NCBI GenBank assembly: GCA_046343415.1
Contig: JBKDNL010000095.1
Location: forward strand, 1 to 6,735
Direction of reading: 5' to 3'
DNA length: 6,735 bases
Origin: JALHMQ01 sp020248785
GTDB taxonomy: Bacteria; Pseudomonadota; Gammaproteobacteria; Burkholderiales; Burkholderiaceae_F
In this document: positions 1 through 5,887 of the stretch, one piece after another
Position numbering within the stretch: the stretch's first letter is position 1
Layout: each line of letters begins with the position of its first letter
Notes under the pieces: generated by a model
Seen by the model: the letters and a program-made list of their open reading frames with translations, nothing else
Told to the model about the DNA's origin: nothing
Databases searched by the model: none
Position numbers and translations under genes: made by a program

Positions 1-816
1 GGCGTTGATCTTGTCGCTGCGCGCCTGCTTGCTGCGCGTCTCGTAGGCCGCCTTCATGCCGGGCTCGGCCCAGCCGAGGATCTTGCCGATCAGCGCCTCG
101 TTCTTCGGCGCCGGCTGCCAGTCCCACGCGGGCTTGCCGGCATCGCGCACCAGCTCATGAATCGCATTGATCGCGTGCTGCATCTGCTCGTGGCCATACA
201 CCACCGCGCCGAGCATGATCTCCTCGGACAGCTGGTCGGCCTCGGACTCCACCATCAGCACGGCACGCTCGGTGCCAGCCACGACCAGGTTCAACTGAGA
301 TGTCTTCAGTTGCGTGGCCGAAGGGTTGAGGAAGTACTGGCCGTCCTGATAACCGACGCGCGCAGCACCGATCGGGCCCTTGAACGGAATGCCCGAGATG
401 GACAGCGCGGCCGAGGCGCCAATCATCGCCGGGATGTCCGGGTCGATCTCCGCATTGACCGACAGCACGTGAATGACGACCTGCACCTCGTTGTAGAAGC
501 CATCCGGGAACAGCGGACGGATGGGACGGTCGATCAGGCGGCTGGTGAGCGTCTCCTTCTCGCTCGGACGCCCCTCGCGCTTGAAGAAGCCGCCCGGGAT
601 CTTGCCGGCGGCGTAGGTCTTCTCGACATAGTCGACGGTCAGCGGAAAGAAGTCCTGCCCGGCCTTGGCCTCGCGCTTGGCCACCACGGTGGCAAGCACG
701 ACGGTGTCGTCCATCGACACAAGCACGGCGCCGGTGGACTGGCGCGCGATCTCGCCGGTTTCAAGCGTGACGGTATGCGCGCCATACTGGAACGTCTTGG
801 TGACTCTTTCGAACAC
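1..816 (-). CDS. pnp: Polynucleotide phosphorylase, N-terminal part (gene continues past window start)
   Basis: Polyribonucleotide nucleotidyltransferase degrades RNA 3' to 5' with phosphate, releasing nucleoside diphosphates; in bacteria it acts in the cytoplasm, often in the degradosome. The 272 codons seen cover the first RNase PH domain and the start of the linker toward the second. Family hallmarks are visible: the start MFERVTKTFQYG, TGEIARQSTGAV near residues 20-31, and the RNA-binding stretch FFKREGRPSEKETLTSRLID around 77-96, followed by RPIRPLFPDGFYNEV. The usual length is about 700 residues, so the C-terminal catalytic RNase PH, KH and S1 domains lie outside the window. The start is GTG at 816-814, chosen because a GAGAGGA ribosome site stands 7 nt upstream and because MFERV fits the family. 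It lies downstream of rpsO on the same strand, the usual order, so co-transcription is expected. Identity is very secure. Confidence 0.97.
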   Translation of the reverse strand, partial: MFERVTKTFQYGAHTVTLETGEIARQSTGAVLVSMDDTVVLATVVAKREAKAGQDFFPLTVDYVEKTYAAGKIPGGFFKREGRPSEKETLTSRLIDRPIRPLFPDGFYNEVQVVIHVLSVNAEIDPDIPAMIGASAALSISGIPFKGPIGAARVGYQDGQYFLNPSATQLKTSQLNLVVAGTERAVLMVESEADQLSEEIMLGAVVYGHEQMQHAINAIHELVRDAGKPAWDWQPAPKNEALIGKILGWAEPGMKAAYETRSKQARSDKINA

Positions 817-823
817 TTGGCTT

Positions 824-830
824 TCCTCTC
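824..830 (-). promoter_or_regulatory. Ribosome binding site of pnp
   Basis: On the minus strand this reads GAGAGGA, a good Shine-Dalgarno match, ending 7 nt before the GTG at 816-814. It decides the non-ATG start of pnp; no in-frame ATG lies at a plausible place nearby. Confidence 0.7.
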
Positions 831-869
831 TTGGTTGCTCTGCCAACAGCTCAGAGGGCACGCCGCGGA

Positions 870-943
870 AGAGAAATTGGGGTCAGACCCCGATTTGCGC
901 CTCGATTTGCGAAGCGGACTGGGGATCGGACCCCAATTTCTCT
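870..943. repeat. REP-like long palindrome in the rpsO-pnp spacer
   Basis: A perfect 15-bp inverted repeat joins 870-884 (AGAGAAATTGGGGTC) to 929-943 (GACCCCAATTTCTCT). Pairing continues inward with one bulge through GACCCC against GGGG-TC, giving about 20 paired positions. Each arm carries a GGGG...CCCC mini-palindrome; the left one is GGGGTCAGACCCC at 879-891. The loop contains the direct repeat CGATTTGCG at 891-899 and 903-911. Arms of the GGGGTCAGACCCC kind are, to my knowledge, widespread intergenic repeats in proteobacteria and resemble REP/BIME units mobilised by RAYT (Y1) transposases; that link is inference. Transcribed from rpsO to pnp it would fold into a stable stem-loop in the pnp leader. 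Confidence 0.75.
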
Positions 944-974
944 ACGACGGAAACGCGACGCGCGGTCCAGGTCA

Positions 975-1027
975 CCAAGCAGGCCGACCCGCACCAGGTG
1001 CGGGACCTTGCGGGCTGACTTGCTTGG
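975..1027 (-). promoter_or_regulatory. Stem-loop in the rpsO-pnp spacer, possible processing or attenuation element
   Basis: The core is CCCGCACC (988-995) facing GGTGCGGG (997-1004), an almost loopless GC-rich hairpin (in practice 7 bp with a 3-nt loop). It is enclosed by a second perfect arm pair, CCAAGCA (975-981) with TGCTTGG (1021-1027). No T-run follows on the minus strand, so it is not a classical intrinsic terminator. In E. coli the rpsO-pnp junction carries a terminator and a long stem cut by RNase III that allows PNPase autoregulation. The position here is equivalent, but function is inferred by analogy only. Confidence 0.5.
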
Positions 1028-1067
1028 GCGACTTGCGGCACGACGACTTGCGCGGCAACTACTTGCG
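1006..1067 (-). repeat. Degenerate CGCAAGT repeat array after the rpsO stop
   Basis: Read on the minus strand, the heptamer CGCAAGT or a one-base variant occurs five times. The hexamer ACTTGC on the plus strand begins at 1061, 1046, 1031 and 1018, and the variant CCTTGC at 1006. Spacings are 15, 15, 13 and 12 nt. The first copy is the last two codons of rpsO plus the first base of its stop (CGC AAG T). The pattern looks like decayed tandem duplication of the gene's 3' end; chance in GC-rich DNA is not excluded. Confidence 0.45.
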
Positions 1068-1328
1068 CAAACCAAGGCTGTCGATCAGCCCCTTGTAGGC
1101 CTCAGGATTCTTTCCCTTGAGGTAGTCGAGCAGCTTGCGGCGACGGCTGACCATCTTGAGCAGCCCCCGGCGCGAATGGTGGTCCTTCACGTGGGCTTTG
1201 AAGTGCTCGGTCAGCTCGTTGATGCGGGCCGTCAGAAGTGCCACTTGCACCTCCGGCGAGCCGGTATCACCCTGGCTGCGCTGGTACTTAGCGACGATGT
1301 CGCCCTTTTTGATGTCGGCAACGGACAT
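1059..1328 (-). CDS. rpsO: 30S ribosomal protein S15
   Basis: S15 is a primary binding protein of the small-subunit platform; it contacts 16S rRNA helices h20-h22 and helps form bridge B4 with the large subunit. The 89-residue length is the family norm. The signature is plain: DTGSPEVQVALLTARINELT at about 21-40, then H-[6]-DHHSRRGLL at about 42-57 and RRRKLLDYL at about 62-70, the conserved RNA-binding helices. The ATG at 1328-1326 is preceded by AAGGGA at good spacing. The N-terminal stretch KKGDIVAKYQRSQG differs mildly from the common KKSEIVAxFxR form. The next gene on this strand is pnp. In E. coli S15 represses its own translation through a leader pseudoknot; I do not claim the same structure here. 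Identity is certain. Confidence 0.98.
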   Translation of the reverse strand: MSVADIKKGDIVAKYQRSQGDTGSPEVQVALLTARINELTEHFKAHVKDHHSRRGLLKMVSRRRKLLDYLKGKNPEAYKGLIDSLGLRK

Positions 1329-1430
1329 GGGTTCCCTTTCAAAGAGACGAGCGGTCGCGGAAGGAAGGCCGCGCCGTGAGTTCGACGGTGAAACAACGCA
1401 CTATGCCGCAGACTTCAGCGGCAGCTTGCG

Positions 1431-1436
1431 ATTCTA
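1431..1436 (-). promoter_or_regulatory. Possible -10 box of a promoter for rpsO
   Basis: On the minus strand this reads TAGAAT, preceded by GC (GCTAGAAT), a good sigma-70 type -10 hexamer about 100 bp upstream of the rpsO start. At 17-bp spacing the -35 position reads CCGGGC, a poor match, so the call is weak. The gap 1329-1479 between rpsO and the binding-protein gene holds nothing else that I can support; a GC-rich arm pair at 1441-1449 and 1470-1477 lacks a T-run. Confidence 0.25.
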
Positions 1437-1479
1437 GCCCAACCCGGCTGCCCGCCCGGCACTGCCAAAAGCCGGTTGG

Positions 1480-2802
1480 TCACGGGGTGGGACGGGGCAT
1501 CTTGCAGCTGTGCGGCCGACTTGCGTGTTCGGCAAGGATCACACGCTCGGTGCGGAAACCGTAACCGGAGCCTTCAATGTCGCGCGCCACGCCCGCCGTA
1601 CCCAGCCGATCCATGACCGACACCACGAGCGCGGCCTGCAGCTGGTGATCCTCGGGCCGCATCCACACCTCGCCCAGCGGATTGCCCTGCGCTGCCGTAT
1701 AGCGCATGCCGGCCAGGCGGCTAGCCACGGCGGCTGCCTCCGTTGTGGCGGCCGCCTCGAGGGCGCGCACCAGCATCTCGACCAACACCACCATGCGCGC
1801 CTGGAAGTAATCCTCGCGCGGCTCCGGGTGGCGCTGACGGAACTCGGCATACACACGCTCCATGGCGTCGACGCCGCCATTCGGATGCCATTCGGCCACC
1901 GCGCGCACGCGCCCCACTCCGGCCTCGCCGATGGCCGCGGGTGCGCCCAGGCCGTTGCCGTAGAACGTCGTGAAGCCGGCGTCCAGCCCCGCGTCGCGCG
2001 CCGCCCGCACCAGGAACGTGAGGTCATTGCCCCAATTGCCGGTGATGACGGTGTCGGCGCCAGCCGCCTTGATCTTGGCCGCGTAGGGCGAGAAGTCCTT
2101 GATGCGCCCAAGCGGATGCAGCTCGTCGCCGACGATCTGCACATCGGGCCGGCGCGCGCCCAGCAGCACACGCGCGCTGCGCGCGACTTCGCGGCCAAAG
2201 CTGTAGTCCTGGTTGATCAGGTACACGCGCTTGACACGCGCATCGCTGGCGATGACCTCCATCAACGCCGCCATCCGCATCTCGGCATGCGCGTCGAAGC
2301 GGAAATGCCAGGGGCTGCAGCGCTCGTTGGTGAGCGCCGGATCGACCGCCGAGTAGTTGAGAAAGAGCTGGCGCGCGGCCGGCTCGCGTGCATTGTGGCG
2401 GTTCACCGCATCGATCAGCGCGCCCGCCACCGCCGAGCTGTTTCCCTGTAGCACGAAGGGCACGCCATCGTCAGCTGCGCGCTTCAGTTGCAGCAGCGCC
2501 TCTTCGACCTGGCCCTTGGAATCGTAGGCGACGAGCTGAAGCGGTCGTGCCCCGCCGAGCAGGCGCACGCCCCCGCGCTCGTTGACACGCGCGACCGCAA
2601 ACCCCAGGTTGCGCGCGACCGCTTCGCCGGCATTGGCAAAGGGGCCGGACATGCCCTCGATCATGGCAAGGCGGATCGGCTCGGCCGCATGTGCCCTGCG
2701 TGCGGCAAGACCCTCGATTGCAAGCAACGGAACCACTGCGAGCACCAGCCATCGAACCAAGCGCACTCCCAAACCCCAATTGACGATCGAGCGGGCGCGC
2801 AT
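1480..2802 (-). CDS. ABC transporter periplasmic substrate-binding protein, branched-chain amino acid (LivK-like) type
   Basis: A 440-residue exported protein of the type I periplasmic-binding fold (Peripla_BP_6 / LivK class). Members capture a small solute in the periplasm and pass it to an ABC permease. Residues 1-39 form a signal peptide: a basic start (MRAR, R14, R17), a hydrophobic core at about 18-34, and AHA before a likely cut at 39/40. The mature protein begins AEPIRLAMIEGMSGPFANAG, the usual first strand and ligand loop; YDSKGQVEEALLQLKRAADD (93-112) and LQGNSSAVAGALIDAVNRHN (118-137) match lobe-1 elements. KRVYLINQDYSFGREVARSA (191-210) and AGADTVITGNWGNDLTFLVR (247-266) are typical lobe-2 parts. 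No permease or ATPase gene flanks it, so it is an orphan binding protein or one whose transporter lies elsewhere. The ligand cannot be read from sequence. The ATG follows GAGGCGG about 10 nt upstream. Confidence 0.88.
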   Translation of the reverse strand: MRARSIVNWGLGVRLVRWLVLAVVPLLAIEGLAARRAHAAEPIRLAMIEGMSGPFANAGEAVARNLGFAVARVNERGGVRLLGGARPLQLVAYDSKGQVEEALLQLKRAADDGVPFVLQGNSSAVAGALIDAVNRHNAREPAARQLFLNYSAVDPALTNERCSPWHFRFDAHAEMRMAALMEVIASDARVKRVYLINQDYSFGREVARSARVLLGARRPDVQIVGDELHPLGRIKDFSPYAAKIKAAGADTVITGNWGNDLTFLVRAARDAGLDAGFTTFYGNGLGAPAAIGEAGVGRVRAVAEWHPNGGVDAMERVYAEFRQRHPEPREDYFQARMVVLVEMLVRALEAAATTEAAAVASRLAGMRYTAAQGNPLGEVWMRPEDHQLQAALVVSVMDRLGTAGVARDIEGSGYGFRTERVILAEHASRPHSCKMPRPTP

Positions 2803-2825
2803 TGTAGTGTCCGCCTCACTGCAAT

Positions 2826-2841
2826 CGGTGCGCGCGCACCG
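2826..2841. promoter_or_regulatory. Perfect 16-bp palindrome between divergent genes, candidate operator
   Basis: CGGTGCGCGCGCACCG is fully self-complementary and sits in the 52-bp gap between the binding-protein start (2802) and the hydrolase start (2855). The position suits an operator or shared promoter element acting on both genes. Its alternating GC core also makes chance occurrence plausible in DNA of this composition. No clear -10/-35 pair is seen on either strand in the gap. Confidence 0.3.
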
Positions 2842-2854
2842 GCCTCACCTCCTG

Positions 2855-3937
2855 ATGGACACCCTCACTCACGCCCTCTCCGGCGCGCTGCTCGGCCGCG
2901 CGCTGACACCGTCGCGTCCTGCGCCCTCGCCGCGCGTGGAGCGCTGGTTTGGTCCGCACGTGCCGGCGTGGCACGGCGTCCTGCTGGGTTTCTTTGCCGC
3001 GGCGTTTCCGGACAGCGACTTCGTGCTGCGCATTGTCTCGGACCTTGCGTACCTGCGCGGCCATCGCGGCGTGACCCACTCGATCGTGATGCTGCCGCTG
3101 TGGGCGCTGCTGATCGGCTGGCTGGCGAGCCTGGCCTTTCGCCGGCGCGATGCGTTCAGGCGCTATGGCTGGCTCGCGGCCGCGGCCATCGGCATTCACA
3201 TCGCCGGCGATTGGATCACGCAGTTCGGCACCATGCTGTTCGCTCCGCTGTCGGATGCGCGCTTTGGCCTGGGCAGCGTGTTCATCATCGATCTGGTGTT
3301 CAGCGGGATCATCGTGGCGGGTCTGGTCGCCTCGGCCCTGCTGTGGCGCTCGCGCGTGCCGTCGCTGTTCGCGCTGGCGCTGCTGCCCGTTTGGGTGGGC
3401 ACCACCGTGATCGGCAAGAACGAGGCGCTGGCTTTCGCCCGCGATTACGCCGAGCGACAAGGAATCAAGGCACAGGTCATAGATGCCGCGCCGCGCCCCG
3501 CCTCGCCCTTCAACTGGTCGGTCTTCGTCTTCGATGGCACGCGCTATCACGTGGCGCATGTGAACACGCGCCGCACCGCGCCACTCGTGACGAGCGCTGA
3601 CGACAACTTCGTGCGTCGCTTCTCGGCACCGTATGCGCCATTGCAACAGGCGCACTGGGAGCAGTTTGAGAAGTTCGGCAGCGACGCGCCCGCGCTTGCG
3701 CGCGAGGTCTGGCAGCACCCGGACTTCGAGTTCTTCCGCTGGTTTGCGATGTACCCGCTGGCCTACCGGGTCGAGCAGACGGCGCAGGACACCTGCGTGT
3801 GGTACCGCGACCTGCGCTTCAGTTTCCCTGGTCGCAGCAGCACGCCGTTTCGCTTTGGCATGTGCCGCAACGGGCCGGGCAGCGCCTGGACGCTGTACGC
3901 GTTCGACGACATCGCCGGCCGCGCTGCGCTGCGCTGA
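2855..3937 (+). CDS. YdjM-like membrane-bound putative metal-dependent hydrolase (DUF457)
   Basis: A 360-residue inner-membrane protein of the YdjM / DUF457 family, described as metal-dependent hydrolases of unknown substrate; the E. coli member is SOS-induced. Visible family features are the start MDTLTHALSGALLGRA with a conserved His, PDSD at 52-55, the signature GHRGVTHS at 69-76, and HIAGDWITQFGT at 115-126, where His and Asp are probable metal ligands. Hydrophobic segments at about 41-51, 77-95, 106-117, 142-163 and 170-183 indicate four or five membrane helices. The remaining half, from about 190, is soluble and rich in aromatic residues. The frame is open upstream, but MDTLTHALSGAL is the conserved family start. 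A GTG nine codons earlier is an alternative, lying inside the palindrome. No Shine-Dalgarno is evident. It is divergent from the binding-protein gene. Family assignment is firm; the reaction is unknown. Confidence 0.88.
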   Translation: MDTLTHALSGALLGRALTPSRPAPSPRVERWFGPHVPAWHGVLLGFFAAAFPDSDFVLRIVSDLAYLRGHRGVTHSIVMLPLWALLIGWLASLAFRRRDAFRRYGWLAAAAIGIHIAGDWITQFGTMLFAPLSDARFGLGSVFIIDLVFSGIIVAGLVASALLWRSRVPSLFALALLPVWVGTTVIGKNEALAFARDYAERQGIKAQVIDAAPRPASPFNWSVFVFDGTRYHVAHVNTRRTAPLVTSADDNFVRRFSAPYAPLQQAHWEQFEKFGSDAPALAREVWQHPDFEFFRWFAMYPLAYRVEQTAQDTCVWYRDLRFSFPGRSSTPFRFGMCRNGPGSAWTLYAFDDIAGRAALR

Positions 3938-4619
3938 TGGCTTGGGTGGCGGGGATGACGACGCCGCTTTGGCCGGCCGCTAACCGGGCGGCAGGGACGA
4001 GGACAATGCGCCCCTCGAACACCGCCTTGTCGCGCAAATGGTGGGCATGCACTTCGGCCAGCATCCAGGCGATCTGCGGTCGCTCGGTCACTACCTAAGC
4101 ACGTCCGCGCCGACCGCTGCTCTGCAGACTTCGAAGAGCCTTCGGCCCGGATCGCCGCCAGACAAGTTGCTCGAGCCCAGCGATGGTTGGGCCGCATGCG
4201 CCGACCCTTGGTGGTGAAAGCGGGCGAAATGCGTACCGGCAGAGCGCGCCGCCGCGCGTACTCGGTGGCGAAAGTCTCCGCACAGCGCTTGCTGTCGTCA
4301 TCGCAGGCGCGCGGGCCGGGCGTCCTCACCCAGCCCGCCGACTGCTCGCTGTGCTGCTGGGTCATGGGGTCAGGATAGACCTCGCTGGTTGAGGCTTGCG
4401 GAAGTACGGCGCCATTGCGTTCGGCAAGCTCGATCACGCTCTGCTACGCGGCACGAAGGTGCACGATGGCGTCGGCCTGGCATTGCGCCGGGCTCGCTGG
4501 GTCTGCGGTACGCGTGCGGGCCAGCAAGGACGCTCGGGGAACACCCCTTGAACTTGGGTCAGAGCACACCAACGCAGTGCCTGGCGGCGGGCTCGGGTTC
4601 CACGAACGCATGAGGGGAT

Positions 4620-4645
4620 GGCGGGCTGCCCGATGGGCACCCGCC
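4620..4645 (+). repeat. GC-rich hairpin in the glycosyltransferase leader (first)
   Basis: GGCGGG (4620-4625), a bulged C, then TGCCC (4627-4631), loop GAT, GGGCA (4635-4639) and CCCGCC (4640-4645). Eleven base pairs with one bulge. It lies 58 nt before the glycosyltransferase start and 12 nt before a second, stronger hairpin. Confidence 0.5.
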
Positions 4646-4657
4646 TTGCTGAACGCC

Positions 4658-4686
4658 GGCAGACCGGCGCGGCGCGCCGGTCTGCC
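4658..4686 (+). repeat. Perfect 12-bp hairpin abutting the glycosyltransferase ribosome site (second)
   Basis: GGCAGACCGGCG (4658-4669) pairs perfectly with CGCCGGTCTGCC (4675-4686) around a 5-nt loop, CGGCG. It ends one base before the AGGA at 4687-4690, the only Shine-Dalgarno-like site ahead of the ATG at 4703 (spacing 12 nt). No T-run follows on either strand, so a textbook intrinsic terminator is unlikely. A role in limiting transcription or translation of the gene is possible but unproven. Confidence 0.6.
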
Positions 4687-4702
4687 AGGACAACGAGCGA
4701 GC

Positions 4703-5869
4703 ATGCGTACCGCGGTCGTCACAGAAACCTACCCGCCAGAACTCGATGGCTTGGCGCACTTGGTCGCGCGCATCGTGCAACACCTGCACGAGCGCGGCCA
4801 CCGCATCGACCTCGTGCGTCCCGCGCAGCAGGGCGAGCGGCGCGGCAGCGATGCATCGCCGGCGGCCGCCGAGCTGCGCGGCCTCGGCGTGCCCTTGCCG
4901 ACGTATCGCGACCTGCGCTGCGGCCTGACACGCGCCGCCACCCTCGTTGAACGCTGGCAGGGCGATCGTCCCGGCGTGGTGCACATCGCCACCGAGGGCC
5001 CGCTGGGGTGGGCCGTGTCGCGGGCCGCCCGGCAGCTCGCCATTCCCGTCAGCACCGACTTTCGCACCAACTTTCCGGCCTACGCGGCGCATTACGGTTT
5101 TACCTGGGCGCAGCCGAACGTGCTCGGCTACCTGCGCGCGTTTCACAACCGTTCAGACCTCACCGTCGTGCCCACCGGCGCGCTGGCCGCCGCGCTGGAC
5201 GATGCGGGATTCGAGCGGCTCAAGGTAGTCGGCCGCGGCGACGATTTCGCACTGTTCAATCCCGCGCGGCGCAGTGAACGACGCCGCGCCATCTGGGGCG
5301 TGGCGCCGGACCAGCCGGTCTTGCTGTATGTCGGCCGCCTGGCGGTAGAAAAGAACGTCGACCTTGTGTTCGATACCTGTCGCGCAATGCGCGGCCGGTA
5401 GCCGCGCGCCCGACTGGTCGTAGTCGGCGACGGCCCACTGCGCGCGCGGCTCGAGCAGCAGGAGCCCGAAGCGCTGTTCGTCGGTGCGCGGCGCGGCGAG
5501 GAACTCGCGGAGCACTACGCATCGGCGGACCTCGTTCCATTCCCCAGCCACACCGACACCTTCGAGAACGTGGTCACCGAGGCGCCGGCCAGTGGACTGG
5601 TCGTCGTCGCCTACGACTGCGCTGCCGCCAAGGCACGGGTCCGCAGCGGCCACAACGGGATCACCGTCAGGCCAGGGAATCGCTCGGCCTTCATCGCGCG
5701 CGCCGGCGTTGCCGCGGCGCGGGTCGACGCCCTCCGACCGATGCGCCGGGCAGCGCGCAACAGCGCGGAGCAGATCGGCTGGGACGTGGTGCTGCGCCGA
5801 TTCGAGACCTCGCTGTTGCAACTGGCGCAGGCACCGGCCGCCCTTGCCGGCCAGCCAGCTTTGCCCTGA
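4703..5869 (+). pseudogene. GT4-type glycosyltransferase split by an in-frame TAG
   Basis: A glycosyltransferase of the GT-B fold, family GT4, resembling bacterial alpha-mannosyltransferases that modify lipids. It would use a nucleotide sugar in the cytoplasm or at the inner membrane. The full frame has 388 codons plus a final TGA, normal for the family, but codon 233 (5399-5401) is TAG. The N-terminal half has the family start TAVVTETYPPELDG with RGH at 31-33, and STDFRTNFPAYAAHYGF near 117-133. GRLAVEKN (211-218) opens the donor-binding domain. Past the stop the same frame continues with ARLVVVGDGPLRARL, SADLVPFPSHTDTFENVVTEA and ASG; D285 and E293 hold the EX7E positions. FENV, where FGNV is usual, hints at relaxed selection. 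A one-base change from a Tyr codon (TAC or TAT before PRARL) would explain the stop. The 232-residue product would lack most of the donor-sugar site. The PAP2 gene follows after 18 bp. Sequencing error is the main alternative. Confidence 0.85.
5399..5401 (+). other. Premature in-frame TAG in the glycosyltransferase gene
   Basis: CGG TAG CCG CGC separates GRLAVEKN-containing sequence from ARLVVVGDGP in one continuous frame. Relatives commonly have a Tyr-Pro-x-Ala-x-Leu stretch here, so TAC or TAT to TAG is the simplest origin. No frameshift accompanies it. Confidence 0.9.
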
Positions 5870-5887
5870 ACCCTGACTGCACACGAC

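Larger units (their letters stand above)
3938..4702. other. Gene-poor region between hydrolase and glycosyltransferase
   Basis: About 765 bp without a gene I can name. Open frames exist on both strands but are Arg/Ser/Pro/Ala-rich and overlap each other, as expected of GC-rich non-coding DNA. The best candidate for a remnant is the minus-strand frame 4091-3938: it starts MTERPQIAWMLAEVHAHHLR, has normal amino acid content and good third-position GC, then runs antisense into the hydrolase gene. It has no recognisable domain and a stop codon lies just upstream. A second minus-strand frame (about 4437-4050) includes GRRMRPNHRWARATC; MRPNHR-type words recur, to my recollection, in spurious ORFs over dispersed intergenic repeats in betaproteobacteria. 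No tRNA, T-run terminator or clear promoter was found. The right end holds two hairpins, listed separately. Confidence 0.6.

Noticed and set aside
157..1098. Long plus-strand open frame over pnp and rpsO (313 codons)
   Set aside because: It is antisense to pnp and rpsO, both of which match known families, and its own translation (Leu/Arg/His-rich) resembles no family.
1441..1477. GC-rich arms at 1441-1449 and 1470-1477 as a terminator of the binding-protein gene
   Set aside because: The stem is imperfect and no T-run follows on the minus strand.
1510..2451. Plus-strand frame of 313 codons over the binding-protein gene
   Set aside because: Antisense shadow of a well-supported gene with a signal peptide and family motifs; typical of GC-rich DNA.
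2582..2854. Upstream extension of the YdjM-like gene by 91 codons
   Set aside because: It would overlap the divergent binding-protein gene, and MDTLTHALSGAL at 2855 is the conserved family N-terminus.
4366..4380. GGGGTCAG near 4366 and TTGGGTCAGA near 4554 as decayed copies of the REP-like arm
   Set aside because: Similarity is limited to 8-10 bases with no matching inverted partner, within chance in GC-rich DNA.
3763..4437. Minus-strand frame of 224 codons as a real gene
   Set aside because: Its second half is antisense to the hydrolase, composition is Arg/Ser/Pro-rich and no domain is recognisable; kept only as part of the gene-poor region description.
4415..4702. Upstream extension of the glycosyltransferase by 96 codons
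   Set aside because: The added sequence has low-complexity, non-family composition and includes both leader hairpins; TAVVTETYPPE right after the ATG at 4703 is the usual family start.
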